Positions 9,076 through 17,300 of a stretch of DNA of 64,000 nucleotides are shown here, piece after piece. Made by a program: the position numbers and the translations under genes. The notes under the pieces were generated by a model. It saw nothing but the letters and a program-made list of their open reading frames with translations, was not told the origin of the DNA and did no database searches. The first letter of the stretch is position 1. Every line of letters starts with the position of its first letter. This DNA is from a virus. The stretch is from positions 1 to 64,000 of the IMG/VR virus record IMGVR_UViG_3300047476_000577; one strand, 5' to 3'.

Positions 9076-9314
9076 TTGCCTGCTAAGTCCTTCATAAACT
9101 TTTCTTTAAGTTTCTCGTCTAGCAAGTCCTGCTCGTTTTTAAGTAAGTTAATGAATACTAGTTGTGCAGTTTTCGTTAAGAGTGCAATACCTTCGTCTGT
9201 TAAGTGACTGTAGTCTGCTCCTACTGAGCTAACATACGACAGCTTTTTATCTAATGCAGCCTGTTTGAGTACACCTAACAGTAAGTTAGCACATTCTTTA
9301 TCGTTAAACCGCAT
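9072..9314 (-). CDS. Small helical protein, unknown function
   Basis: This 80-residue, mostly helical, charged protein (starts MRFNDKECAN, ends KEKFMKDLAGK) is not recognised. ATG 9314 was chosen because the longer frame to 9479 would overlap the gene at 9331-9534 by most of its length. It starts 16 bases after that gene and ends overlapping the next start as ATGA, so it is part of the ligase operon. Confidence 0.6.
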   Translation of the reverse strand: MRFNDKECANLLLGVLKQAALDKKLSYVSSVGADYSHLTDEGIALLTKTAQLVFINLLKNEQDLLDEKLKEKFMKDLAGK

Positions 9315-9330
9315 CTTATAACTCACTGTC

Positions 9331-9534
9331 TTACTTTTTATAATAGACTCGGCCGTCCGTTTCAAAGTCCAAGCCCGCCATACGTCCCTCATAGGCGCGA
9401 CCATTGTACTGCAATTTAATCTTAACTGACTTATTGATAACCAAAGTAATGCTCGAATTTTGCTGAAAGTCATAGACAACTGCTTCTGTTAGTTTGCCGC
9501 TAGGCACTGCTTTAATTGTGCAATATTGTTCCAT
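9331..9534 (-). CDS. Small beta-rich protein, unknown function
   Basis: This 67-residue protein begins MEQYCTIKAV and ends DGRVYYKK. Alternating hydrophobic residues suggest a small beta barrel. No motif is recognised. It starts 2 bases after the stop of the membrane peptide at 9537-9683, so it is probably translated from the same mRNA. Confidence 0.6.
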   Translation of the reverse strand: MEQYCTIKAVPSGKLTEAVVYDFQQNSSITLVINKSVKIKLQYNGRAYEGRMAGLDFETDGRVYYKK

Positions 9535-9536
9535 AG

Positions 9537-9683
9537 TTACACCTTGTATTTTTCTTGGATCTGTTTAATTTGATCTTTGTACTCTTGTTCTATGCGCTGA
9601 TCCCGTTTGTATAGCTTATAGAAAACTATAGCCAAAGGCACATAGAACAAAAAGAACGCTAGTAATCCAGCTTCGTAGTTCAT
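9537..9683 (-). CDS. Single-pass membrane peptide, 48 residues
   Basis: This is a short frame with one clear transmembrane helix (LLAFFLFYVPLAIVF, residues 7-21) followed by a basic then acidic/Gln-rich tail predicted to be cytoplasmic. The N terminus is short and acidic. Its ATG overlaps the ligase stop as ATGA, and the downstream gene begins 2 bases after its stop, both good signs that it is translated. The function is unknown; size and shape fit small phage inner-membrane proteins. Confidence 0.6.
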   Translation of the reverse strand: MNYEAGLLAFFLFYVPLAIVFYKLYKRDQRIEQEYKDQIKQIQEKYKV

Positions 9684-10981
9684 TTGTCATCCCGGAAACG
9701 CACAAAGCGAGGGAAGCGCAAGCTATAAGTACCGTCTTGGTTGCGAGTAACTGCGTCTGCTAACACTTCAGCAGTTTGCCCAAACAAATCGTTCTTATCG
9801 TTCCAGAACTCGATACGTTGTTCGTCTGTAAAGCCACTACCTACATTAACAGTAATGCTACGGCCGGCATCTTCGCCTTCGCAAATAATAGCGCCCATAC
9901 GACCTTCATTTTTACCAGTGCCTTCTTCTACACCAACTACAGTAAGGTCTAGTGTAATAGTAGGCTTAATCTTAAGCCAGGCGTGGCTACGTTTGCACTC
10001 GTATTTTGCTTCAAGGTCCTTGAGCATAATGCCCTCGTAACCCCCTGCAATAGCACGAGCATTAATTTCTTTAAACTGTTTTTGACCTTCCGGAGTATTA
10101 AGGTCTACAATTTCGTGCCCAACAATCTCGACGTTAGGGGTTTCTTCGGCCCACAAGTCTTTCCAAGCCTTTAGTTTGGCACTGCGATCTACTTGCTTGC
10201 GATCCCATACACCTTTGTTAAAAGCATCTAGCGTGACGAAGTCGAAGAGGTGCAGAACTGCATCGTCGGTTTCTGCGTCAGTCTTACGATGCACGTGCTT
10301 CATTAAGTCTTGGAAGCTACTAGACATAATTTCACCATCAAACACTACGGGTTCGGTGATGCCTATTACAGTCTTTGCAAACTGACGTTTGATGTTTTCG
10401 AAGTTAACTAGTTCTTTACCGTTACGGCTAAACTGATCTACTTGTCCGTTGGGGTAAACAATAGTAAGCACACGAACGCCGTCTAGCTTGACCTCGATCA
10501 TTTTCTTACCAGTACACTTCTTAGGATGGTCGGTACCATCGTGAGCCAGCTGGCAGCTAAACACGGGGATAGTTAGATCCGTGCGCCCTGCTTCCTTGAC
10601 CACAGTGTTAACAGTCTTTTCGGTAATACCGCAACGTAGATCCTTAATAAGGATTAGTCGATACCAATCATTCCACTGCTCTTGTGTAGCAACATCCATT
10701 GCAAGTTGGATAGCTTCACGAGCAGCATTACCGGTTAGCTCACGCTTACGCAGACTGTCTGCAAGTTGCACAAAAGCACGCCAAGGGAATCCTTGTCCGC
10801 CGGGGATGTCTTTAACAGGAACTTGCTTAACTCCAAACGTAATCAACGCATCGTATGCCATACGAGCGCCATCGAAAAATGTACTAGCTTCTTTATCATT
10901 CAGCACACTTGCAATAATAGCTTCTTTAGCCTTGCGGCCAGGCTCTGCATTCAGTGCTTGTACAATTTGCCACGGTGTCAT
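9680..10981 (-). CDS. 30: ATP-dependent DNA ligase gp30
   Basis: This 433-residue ligase seals nicks during phage replication and recombination. The active-site motif EVKLDGVRV is at residues 163-171, with Lys165 the AMP-carrying lysine. Further nucleotidyltransferase motifs follow: FDGEIMS near 235, GGYEGIMLKD near 310, and the KIKP motif near 335, then a C-terminal OB domain ending in RFPRFVRFRDDK. T4 gp30 is 487 residues. The start ATG overlaps the preceding 57-residue gene as ATGA and its own stop overlaps the next, so translation is coupled. Confidence 0.93.
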   Translation of the reverse strand: MTPWQIVQALNAEPGRKAKEAIIASVLNDKEASTFFDGARMAYDALITFGVKQVPVKDIPGGQGFPWRAFVQLADSLRKRELTGNAAREAIQLAMDVATQEQWNDWYRLILIKDLRCGITEKTVNTVVKEAGRTDLTIPVFSCQLAHDGTDHPKKCTGKKMIEVKLDGVRVLTIVYPNGQVDQFSRNGKELVNFENIKRQFAKTVIGITEPVVFDGEIMSSSFQDLMKHVHRKTDAETDDAVLHLFDFVTLDAFNKGVWDRKQVDRSAKLKAWKDLWAEETPNVEIVGHEIVDLNTPEGQKQFKEINARAIAGGYEGIMLKDLEAKYECKRSHAWLKIKPTITLDLTVVGVEEGTGKNEGRMGAIICEGEDAGRSITVNVGSGFTDEQRIEFWNDKNDLFGQTAEVLADAVTRNQDGTYSLRFPRFVRFRDDK

Positions 10982-11151
10982 TGTTTGTCCTTAGATTGTA
11001 GATGTTTAAATTCACGCTTGAGCCAATACTTATACTTTGCAAAATATTCTTGCATTGCATAGTCCGGATCTTTGCCAGTCCATTCGTAAACTTCTTCTTT
11101 GTGTTCGTACCAGATGTTACGTACCCAATTTTTAAAAGCAGTGTTCTTCAT
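10978..11151 (-). CDS. Small basic aromatic protein, 57 residues
   Basis: This is an unrecognised short protein beginning MKNTAFKNWVRNIW, rich in Lys, Trp and Tyr (YFAKYKYWLKREFKH). It sits directly before ligase with an ATGA overlap and 2 bases after the preceding stop at 11154, which supports it as a real operon member. It could be a small nucleic-acid-binding protein; that is inference from composition only. Confidence 0.55.
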   Translation of the reverse strand: MKNTAFKNWVRNIWYEHKEEVYEWTGKDPDYAMQEYFAKYKYWLKREFKHLQSKDKQ

Positions 11152-11153
11152 AG

Positions 11154-11549
11154 TTAGTATAGCACAGGTTCGACTGCACGTTCGCCTTTGATAGTTTTTA
11201 ACATTTCATCTTCTTGAGAAAAGATTAAGTGTTGATCGGCTAAGATAGCGTAACGTTCTTCGCTTGTTTTACTTAGCCACTGCTCCACTGCTTCGTTACT
11301 ACCTCGAGCTTCTGCAGGGATATAGTCTAGAACCCATCCTACTAGGTTTTTAAGTGCAGGGATAGTATTTGCAGGATGACTGCACTGTACAGCTCTTGCA
11401 AAGTCGTTAGCAAGTAGTGCAGTAAAAAACGACCCCGGGCTAAAACCGTGCACTAGATAATTGTACATAGGTTCTGCATAGTCTCTGGCTACTGACCAAT
11501 GTGCAAAGGTGCCCATTAGTTTAGCTTTACTGTGTGCGCCGATATTCAT
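11154..11549 (-). CDS. Conserved-looking protein of unknown function, 131 residues
   Basis: The protein starts MNIGAHSKAKLMG. ATG 11549 was chosen because it overlaps the SWIM gene stop as ATGA and has GAGG 7 bases upstream; a longer in-frame start would run far into that gene. It is helical with a hydrophobic centre (SFFTALLANDFARAV) and no recognised domain. It lies between the SWIM protein and ligase in one operon. Confidence 0.6.
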   Translation of the reverse strand: MNIGAHSKAKLMGTFAHWSVARDYAEPMYNYLVHGFSPGSFFTALLANDFARAVQCSHPANTIPALKNLVGWVLDYIPAEARGSNEAVEQWLSKTSEERYAILADQHLIFSQEDEMLKTIKGERAVEPVLY

Positions 11550-11878
11550 TTGCATACCTCTGCGATGTGCTTGCAGGCGCCGCGGAAAGTAAAGCCAGGA
11601 CAAGTGCAAGTCTTGGCTTCGGGGTCTACCCAATAGCTATTACCCTTGCTACCTTTTACTTCGACTAGGCTAGATTCTGCTTTAGCCTTAAACAGTTGTG
11701 CATCTGCCTTAACAAACTTGCGACCACGGCGGTCGATAGCCAAGGGCGTTTTAAAGTAGAACGGCTCGCCTTTTCCGAACTTAATGTAAGCTACAGCCTT
11801 TTGACCGTCGAACAAGTAGATGTGATTTACTTGCACATCTACGTTCTCCCAGACTGTAACTTCTTTAAGAGCTTCCAT
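11546..11878 (-). CDS. SWIM zinc-finger protein
   Basis: This 110-residue protein (ATG 11878) has a C-terminal SWIM finger: CTCPGFTFRGACKH, the CxC-x8-CxH zinc pattern that binds DNA or proteins in many recombination-linked factors. The first half is beta-rich (VNHIYLFDGQKAVAYIKF). It starts 1 base after the upstream stop. In the operon with ligase it may act on DNA, but no partner is visible. A longer frame to 11917 would overlap the neighbour. Confidence 0.72.
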   Translation of the reverse strand: MEALKEVTVWENVDVQVNHIYLFDGQKAVAYIKFGKGEPFYFKTPLAIDRRGRKFVKADAQLFKAKAESSLVEVKGSKGNSYWVDPEAKTCTCPGFTFRGACKHIAEVCK

Positions 11879-11879
11879 A

Positions 11880-12290
11880 TTAAGCCTCGACAATGTAAGG
11901 CTTGTCCCACTTGCCAATGTTCACATCTACATACCAACCCACATCAAAGTAGTCAGTTTGAATGTCCGAGTTGTCGTGGTTGCCGTTGTTCATTGCAGGG
12001 ATAACTTCGCTCAAGAACTTCAAAGCCTTACCGTCGAAATGACGCTGGTAATGATACACGTTCACGTCGATGTCCTTGGTTGCAGGACGGAACGGCAGGT
12101 GTGCAGGACGAGGCTCAGCAGCACCCAAGCGGTTAAAGGATTCCAGGAAGTCAATCTTGCCCGACTTAATGTTGAGCACAAGAGTTGAATGATTGCGAAC
12201 TGCAAGACTAGCCTTAACGCCGTGCTTCTTGCAAATAGCCTTGATCTTTGGTGCCAACTTAGCTTTCAGTTCTTGGGAAACGTATGCCAT
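11880..12290 (-). CDS. Conserved phage protein of unknown function, 136 residues
   Basis: The protein begins MAYVSQELKAKLAPK. Seen: a helical N terminus with a basic patch (KAICKKHGVKASLAVRNHST), a beta segment, then a His/Asn-rich region (NNGNHDNSD) and a C-terminal strand DVGWYVDVNIG. The style is familiar from T4-like phages but I cannot assign a function. ATG 12290 has GGAG 8-11 bases upstream. It is the first gene of the minus operon running down to 8860 and has its own strong early promoter. Confidence 0.65.
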   Translation of the reverse strand: MAYVSQELKAKLAPKIKAICKKHGVKASLAVRNHSTLVLNIKSGKIDFLESFNRLGAAEPRPAHLPFRPATKDIDVNVYHYQRHFDGKALKFLSEVIPAMNNGNHDNSDIQTDYFDVGWYVDVNIGKWDKPYIVEA

Positions 12291-12351
12291 CTTCAACTCC
12301 TGTTTTGTTACGCTATGTATGTATTATATACGATTTGGATTTATTGGTCAA
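12291..12351. repeat. Duplicated promoter-leader block, copy 1
   Basis: This 61-base block, from the -35 to the ribosome site, is repeated at 12611-12671 with the same length and only scattered differences. The leader part, including CTCCTGTTTTGTTACGCTAT on the plus strand, is identical. Both copies drive a small minus-strand gene. Confidence 0.75.
12323..12351 (-). promoter_or_regulatory. Strong sigma70-type early promoter
   Basis: TTGACC (complement of 12346-12351), 17-base spacer, consensus TATAAT (12323-12328), on the minus strand. It drives the SWIM-ligase operon. The spacer begins AATAAATC, as in several other promoters here. Confidence 0.82.
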
Positions 12352-12352
12352 A

Positions 12353-12610
12353 TCAGCGGCGATAGTGGTTTGCATAGCGGTCAAACAAGAACGCAACAAA
12401 CCCTTCGGGAACGAACCAACGTGCAAGGTTAATAATGCCTTCGTTTTTCTTGTCAAACGTAACAGCCTTTTTGGGCATAAAAAATGTGTACTCTTTTTCA
12501 GAATTTAGTACTTTAAACTTAAAGGCTTTTTCAGTTTCGCCTACAAGTTCTACGCCTAGGGCAGTGCAAACAGAGTAACCGGTTTTCCAAATGCTGTAAA
12601 TGTTTTCCAT
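12353..12610 (-). CDS. Small protein of unknown function, 85 residues
   Basis: The protein starts MENIYSIWKTGY at ATG 12610, with GGAG 8 bases before. It has alternating beta segments (KAFKFKVL, EYTFFM) and ends FVAFLFDRYANHYRR. No domain is recognised. The longer frame to 12652 would start upstream of the -10 promoter element, so it is excluded. Its promoter and leader are a duplicate of those of the next gene downstream. Confidence 0.65.
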   Translation of the reverse strand: MENIYSIWKTGYSVCTALGVELVGETEKAFKFKVLNSEKEYTFFMPKKAVTFDKKNEGIINLARWFVPEGFVAFLFDRYANHYRR

Positions 12611-12671
12611 TGTCGACTCCTGTTTTGTTACGCTATGAATGTATTGTAGCACTTTTGGATTTTTCGGTCAA
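12611..12671. repeat. Duplicated promoter-leader block, copy 2
   Basis: This is the second copy of the block described at 12291-12351. The two alignable blocks start at the same distance from the ATG of their genes, which suggests duplication of a whole gene-start unit and not chance promoter similarity. Confidence 0.75.
12643..12671 (-). promoter_or_regulatory. Sigma70-type early promoter
   Basis: TTGACC (complement of 12666-12671), 17-base spacer ending TGC, TACAAT (12643-12648), minus strand. It serves the 85-residue gene at 12353-12610. Confidence 0.8.
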
Positions 12672-12684
12672 ATCGTGTCAAAAG

Positions 12685-12713
12685 TTGACAATAAATACAT
12701 ACTTTGCTACAAT
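12685..12713 (+). promoter_or_regulatory. Plus-strand promoter, sigma70-type with embedded late-like box
   Basis: TTGACA (12685-12690), 17-base spacer, TACAAT (12708-12713). The spacer itself contains ATAAATAC (12691-12698), close to the late box. It could fire early and late. It drives the HNH gene. Confidence 0.65.
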
Positions 12714-12745
12714 GGTAGCTTGTAGTAACTTACACGAGTTTTATA

Positions 12746-13303
12746 ATGTCAGACACACTAGTATTAAACGGCGACTTTCAGCCGCTTTGCATCTTTCCGT
12801 TAAGCACAATCGACTGGCAAACTGCTATTAAGGCAGTTTTTTCAGAAAAAGTCGTTGTGGTTAAAAATCACGACAATTGGATGGTGCATAGTCAGCGTCT
12901 AACAATGCCAGTTCCTAGCATTGTTGCAATGCGTGATTATGTAGATGCTACTCGCGGTGTTAACTTTAACCGCCGCAGTGTTTACATTCGTGACAACTAC
13001 ACTTGCCAATACTGCGGTAACAAGTTCCATTACGAAGACCTAACATTCGACCACGTTATCCCACGTTGCGATGGCGGGCAGACTACTTGGGAAAACGTTG
13101 TAACTGCTTGCCGTACTTGCAACTTCCTTAAAGGCAGCGACCTGATGGATCCGCTAACTAAGCCACGCAAGCCTACATATTGGGAAATGAGTAAGAAAGC
13201 TAAGGACCTTGTAATTATGATTAAAGATCCTGCTTGGCAAGATTACTTAAATTGGCCCGAGGACAAATTAATTGTTAGGCCAGAAGCTAGAATGGTAGCA
13301 TAA
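12746..13303 (+). CDS. HNH endonuclease
   Basis: This 185-residue protein has a complete HNH domain: CQYC near residue 90, the His-containing core FDHVIPRCDGG at about 108-118, WENVVTACRTCN (Asn plus the second CxxC) at about 122-133. The two CxxC pairs bind structural zinc. The first 75 residues, beginning MSDTLVLNGDFQPL, match the N-terminal part common in free-standing phage HNH proteins related to bacterial McrA-like nucleases. It is the only plus-strand gene between two minus blocks, with its own promoter and a terminator just after the stop. It could act in homing, packaging or host DNA breakdown. Confidence 0.85.
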   Translation: MSDTLVLNGDFQPLCIFPLSTIDWQTAIKAVFSEKVVVVKNHDNWMVHSQRLTMPVPSIVAMRDYVDATRGVNFNRRSVYIRDNYTCQYCGNKFHYEDLTFDHVIPRCDGGQTTWENVVTACRTCNFLKGSDLMDPLTKPRKPTYWEMSKKAKDLVIMIKDPAWQDYLNWPEDKLIVRPEARMVA

Positions 13304-13304
13304 G

Positions 13305-13325
13305 AAAAGCCCCTAAGGGGCTTTT
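13305..13325. terminator. Bidirectional intrinsic terminator
   Basis: A perfect hairpin, AAAAGCCCC / GGGGCTTTT with loop TAA, lies between the HNH stop (13303) and the end of the convergent gene at 13326. The A and T runs let it work in both directions. Confidence 0.85.
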
Positions 13326-13499
13326 CTATTGTTGTTTAAAATCGCTAAAGTCTGGAGTATAGGATATGCGCTCGTTTACTTCGACGAAACCCCCGCACCT
13401 TCTGCAAATAACATCCGGTTCTCCGCTGGTTTGATCGAAACTGTGCCCACATTCGGGGTTAGTACAGTGTAATAGCCATTTGTGATATGTAGTGTCCAT
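13326..13499 (-). CDS. Zinc-ribbon protein, 57 residues
   Basis: This is a short minus-strand frame beginning MDTTYHKWLLHC. Two cysteine knuckles, CTNPEC (12-17) and CRRC (about 35-38), with a His between them, form a typical zinc ribbon. The stop abuts the terminator shared with the HNH gene. The gene starts 8 bases after the stop at 13508, in the same orientation, so both probably come from the promoter at 13923-13951. The role is unknown; such ribbons in phages often bind nucleic acid or RNA polymerase. Confidence 0.6.
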   Translation of the reverse strand: MDTTYHKWLLHCTNPECGHSFDQTSGEPDVICRRCGGFVEVNERISYTPDFSDFKQQ

Positions 13500-13507
13500 A
13501 TCACTAT

Positions 13508-13894
13508 TTAGCGCCGCATTGAGCTGATTTCCTTAGCTTCGTCATCACTAAAAATAGGAACAGCATTACTTTTGTGCATAGTACCGATGCCTTTAACCTT
13601 TGTACCTGTGTAGACTTTTTGTTGCCCTTGTGTACACGGCACCCAACCAGTATCGAGGCTTTGAATTTTCTCAGTTTGACGAACGTGAGGCTTACTGACA
13701 ACAGGAGAAGCTACTGTAGTTGCTACTTTTGCCTTGCTAAACTTTGGAGTAAGTTTAGCCCACTCTGCTTGCTTACGTTCCCATTCGGCTGCTAGCTCAC
13801 GGGCCTTGCGAGCCTCGGCTGCATTTCTAAACTTTTGTTTGCCTTTTTTCTTGCCGCTAGTAGACAGCCAAGGACCTTCAAGATGCATCGTCAT
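13508..13894 (-). CDS. Conserved basic phage protein, unknown function
   Basis: This 128-residue protein begins MTMHLEGPWLSTSGKKKGK. The MHLEGPWLSxxGKKKGKQKF start followed by an Ala/Glu/Lys-rich helix with RKAREL is familiar from aquatic T4-like phages, always as hypothetical. The C-terminal half is Ser/Thr/Val-rich and likely disordered, ending EAKEISSMRR. ATG 13894 has GGAGA 7 bases upstream; the longer frame to 13951 would begin inside the promoter. Confidence 0.7.
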   Translation of the reverse strand: MTMHLEGPWLSTSGKKKGKQKFRNAAEARKARELAAEWERKQAEWAKLTPKFSKAKVATTVASPVVSKPHVRQTEKIQSLDTGWVPCTQGQQKVYTGTKVKGIGTMHKSNAVPIFSDDEAKEISSMRR

Positions 13895-13922
13895 ATATGA
13901 TTCTCCAAAATCGTAGGTTGTT

Positions 13923-13951
13923 AGTGTAACACAAGTGCATTTTATGGTCAA
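13923..13951 (-). promoter_or_regulatory. Sigma70-type early promoter
   Basis: TTGACC (complement of 13946-13951), 17-base spacer, TACACT (13923-13928), minus strand. It drives the basic protein and zinc-ribbon genes. Confidence 0.75.
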
Positions 13952-13977
13952 GTATTAAGTACGCTGATAATTTTACA

Positions 13978-13985
13978 AATAAATA
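13978..13985 (+). promoter_or_regulatory. Late promoter box right before gp25
   Basis: AATAAATA sits 5 bases before the gp25 ATG (13991). In T4 the late start site is about 6 bases past the box, so the mRNA would begin at or next to the start codon. No Shine-Dalgarno is visible. The same spacing recurs at 47908. Confidence 0.6.
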
Positions 13986-13990
13986 ACAGT

Positions 13991-14371
13991 ATGGCAAATT
14001 CACTTGTATATAAAGGTTTTACTACACAATCTTCTGTAATTACGGGCTCTACATTGTATGATTTAGAGTTAGCTAAAACTGATTTAATGAATCATTTTAT
14101 GACACGTAAGGGCGAGCGTGTAATGGCACCTACATTCGGTTCTGAAATATGGGATTACTTATTTGATCCTATGAACGAGGATGTAATACAAATGATTAGA
14201 AACGATGTAGTTTCCATTGTAAGAACAGATCCACGCTTTGATGTACAAAGTGTTAATGTAACGCAATACGAACACGGAATCACTGTCACATTAGATTTAT
14301 ACTACTATCCAATGGACATATTAGATACATTAGCTATCACATTCGATCAAAGCGCAATAGAGGCAAAATAA
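13991..14371 (+). CDS. 25: Baseplate wedge subunit gp25
   Basis: This is a 126-residue gp25/GPW-family protein, a lysozyme-fold wedge component that starts sheath assembly. Typical features: the N-terminal region leading to LMNHFMTRKGERVMAPTFGSEIWDYLFDP (residues 32-60 area), where the R-x-G-E-R-V pattern and the F-G-S motif are family hallmarks, and a C-terminal beta strand. T4 gp25 is 132 residues. It is immediately followed by gp6 with no gap, as in T4-like phages. Confidence 0.93.
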   Translation: MANSLVYKGFTTQSSVITGSTLYDLELAKTDLMNHFMTRKGERVMAPTFGSEIWDYLFDPMNEDVIQMIRNDVVSIVRTDPRFDVQSVNVTQYEHGITVTLDLYYYPMDILDTLAITFDQSAIEAK

Positions 14372-17300
14372 ATGACACAGGCTGTACGACAAGACAACTT
14401 ATTCGCTAGTGAAAACTGGCAAGCGGTATATCAGAGTTTTAGAAATGCTGATTTTAAAGCATACGACTTTGATACATTACGCACCGCTATGATAGACTAT
14501 ATTCGTTTATCATACCCAGAAGATTTTAACGATTGGATTCAGTCTAGTGAGTTTGTTGCTCTAATTGACTTAATTGCTTTCTTAGGTCAAAACCTAGCAT
14601 TCCGTGTTGACTTAAACAGTCGCGAAAACTTTATTGACACCGCAGAACGTCGCGAAAGCATTTTACGCCTTGCACGTTTCGTAAACTACAACCCAAAGCG
14701 TAATATTGCAGCTAGCGGCTTATTAAAAGTTAAAGCAATTAAAACCACAGAACCTGTATATGATCCTTACGGCCTAGATTTAAGCAATAAAATGGTACAG
14801 TGGGTCAACGTAAATGATCCAGACAATTACGAAAAGTTTATTACTATTCTAAATGCTGCTCTTAACCCTGACCATAAGTTTGGCAATCCAGTTAAAACTG
14901 GTTCAGTCGGCGGTGTAGTCGCACAGCAATATGCACTAACTAATATACCCGGTGATATTGTTACTGTATCTTACAGCGCAAACACAGGCGGCAAAGAAGA
15001 CAATTTCGAAATCTGTAATACAGATTTCTTAGATTTAGGATTCTTCAAAGAAGCAACTCCTAATCCATACGGCGCATTTAACTTAGTATACCGCAATGAC
15101 AATGCCGGTAATACAAGTCCTAATACCGGTTTGTTTGTATTGTTCAAGCAAGGTAAGTTAATCAAACAAGACTTTAATATTGTTGATTACGTGGAAAATC
15201 GTGTAGTAGATATTGATATTCCTAATGTTAACGAAGCAGACGTTTATGTGCAAAGCATTTCAGCTGACGGTTCAGTGGTAGAAGATTGGAGTAAAGTACC
15301 TAACGTATCTGGCAACTCTGTAATCTATAACTCATATGCACGTGGTGTTAGAAAAGTATATAGCGTGATTACACGCCAGGACGATAAGATTAGTATTAAG
15401 TTCGGTGACGGCCTATTCTCTGAAGTTCCTGTTGGTTTAATTCGTGTTTGGGTACGTACAAGTAATGCCCAAGCATATACTATTAAACCTAGCGATATGA
15501 AGAATATCACTTGGGACGTAGGTTATTATGATGCACAAGGTCGTCAGCAATACCTGACCCTAGTAGCAGATTTAGAATACACTGTTAATAACAGTAGTCC
15601 TGCAGAATCATTAACTAGTATCAAAGCTAATGCACCGTTGGCATATACTACGCAAGACCGTATGGTTACTGCTAGCGACTATACAGTATACCCTTTAACA
15701 CAAAGCGCAGACGTATTAAAAGTTAAAGCAGTAAATCGAGTACACAGCGGCTTTAGTCGTTATACAGATCCGCTAGACCCGACAGGCACATATCAAAACA
15801 TTGATATGTTATCGGACGATTTCTACATCTACAAACAAACAGATACCGCAGCAGATGTGTTTAAAACATCTAACCAGCTATATGTTAACGACATATTAGA
15901 CACTTTACAAAAGCATTTAACTCGAGGCGGTGCAGTTAACTTATATTATGCTAATTACTCTGCGTTAGATTTTGCAAGCCAGGGTATTACTTGGAACAAT
16001 GTAAGTACAGTTGCAGGAATGTCTACAGGATATTTTACTGTAAATTCTCAAATTGTCGCAGTAGGCACAAACGAGCAATTAAGCAATAGAAAACAGTTAC
16101 ACGTAGGAGCATTAGTAGAATTTACTGTTAACGGGGCTACTGAATGGGCAGCAATAAATTCTGTTAGTTTAAAAGGACTAGGACTAGATAATGCAAGCGG
16201 CATAAGCACCGGCTTAAAAGTTAACGGTGAAGGTGCAATAACTATTAGTAAAAACATACCAACAGGTGCAACTATTACTAGAGTTATCCCTGCACTAAAG
16301 AAGAAATTCGACCAAAAAGAACGTGCAGACATTTTAAGTAACCTTGGAAATAAATTTAACTTCGGTATTAGATACAATTATCTAACTCAAAGCTATGTCA
16401 TAGTAACTGATGACAATGTTAATTCTACTGACTTCTTTAGTCTAAGCAACCAAGGTGATACATCTGGTCAAAATAAAGATGCTAGCTGGATTTATTACAT
16501 CTCATTTGCAGATGGACAATACCTAGTAAGACAGAAGTTATTAAAATATATTATTGGTTCTAACAAGAAGATCAAGTTCGGTAACATTAATTTCTTAGAA
16601 AATGCGAAAGACTCACTAACATCATTTAAAGCAGACGTTGTTAAATTCCTTAAGATTAACACAGTGCCTTCTGGCAATACTGTAATAGGCAAGCCTGTTG
16701 AATTTAGCGTGGCCAGTTATTTTGTAAGTGCAGACGGTTACACTGATACGAGTAAAGTAATTGTTAAGGTAGCCGATTCTGATAATAACTATCTTCCAGA
16801 CAACCCTTACACATTTGAAGAACTAGTAGGAAATACTAAAGTTAATGTGGCAATAACAAACGCTAGCGGTATCATTCAAACTACAGTAACAGAATCTACT
16901 AGTGGTACATTAGCTGGCCGCACAGATTTAATAGGACAATGGAAGCATTATGCAGAAAGTAACCAGCGTATCGATCCAGCAGTAGTAAACATTATTGACT
17001 TGTTTATATTAAGCTCTAACTACGATACAGATTTCAGACGTTGGATGAAAAACGACGGCAGGTTAGTTAATAAGCCGCTGCCTCCTACTACAGTTGCATT
17101 AAGCCAGCAATTTGCAGATTTAGAATTAGTTAAGACTAGCAGCGACACTATTGTATTCCGTCCAGCAAAGTATAAACTACTATTCGGCGCACTAGCTGAC
17201 CAAGAGCTACAGGCTAGATTTAAAGTAGTTAAGATGGCAGGTACCAGTTTAACTGACAACGAGATTAGAAGTAAAGTGCTAGCAGCTATTGACAGCTTCT

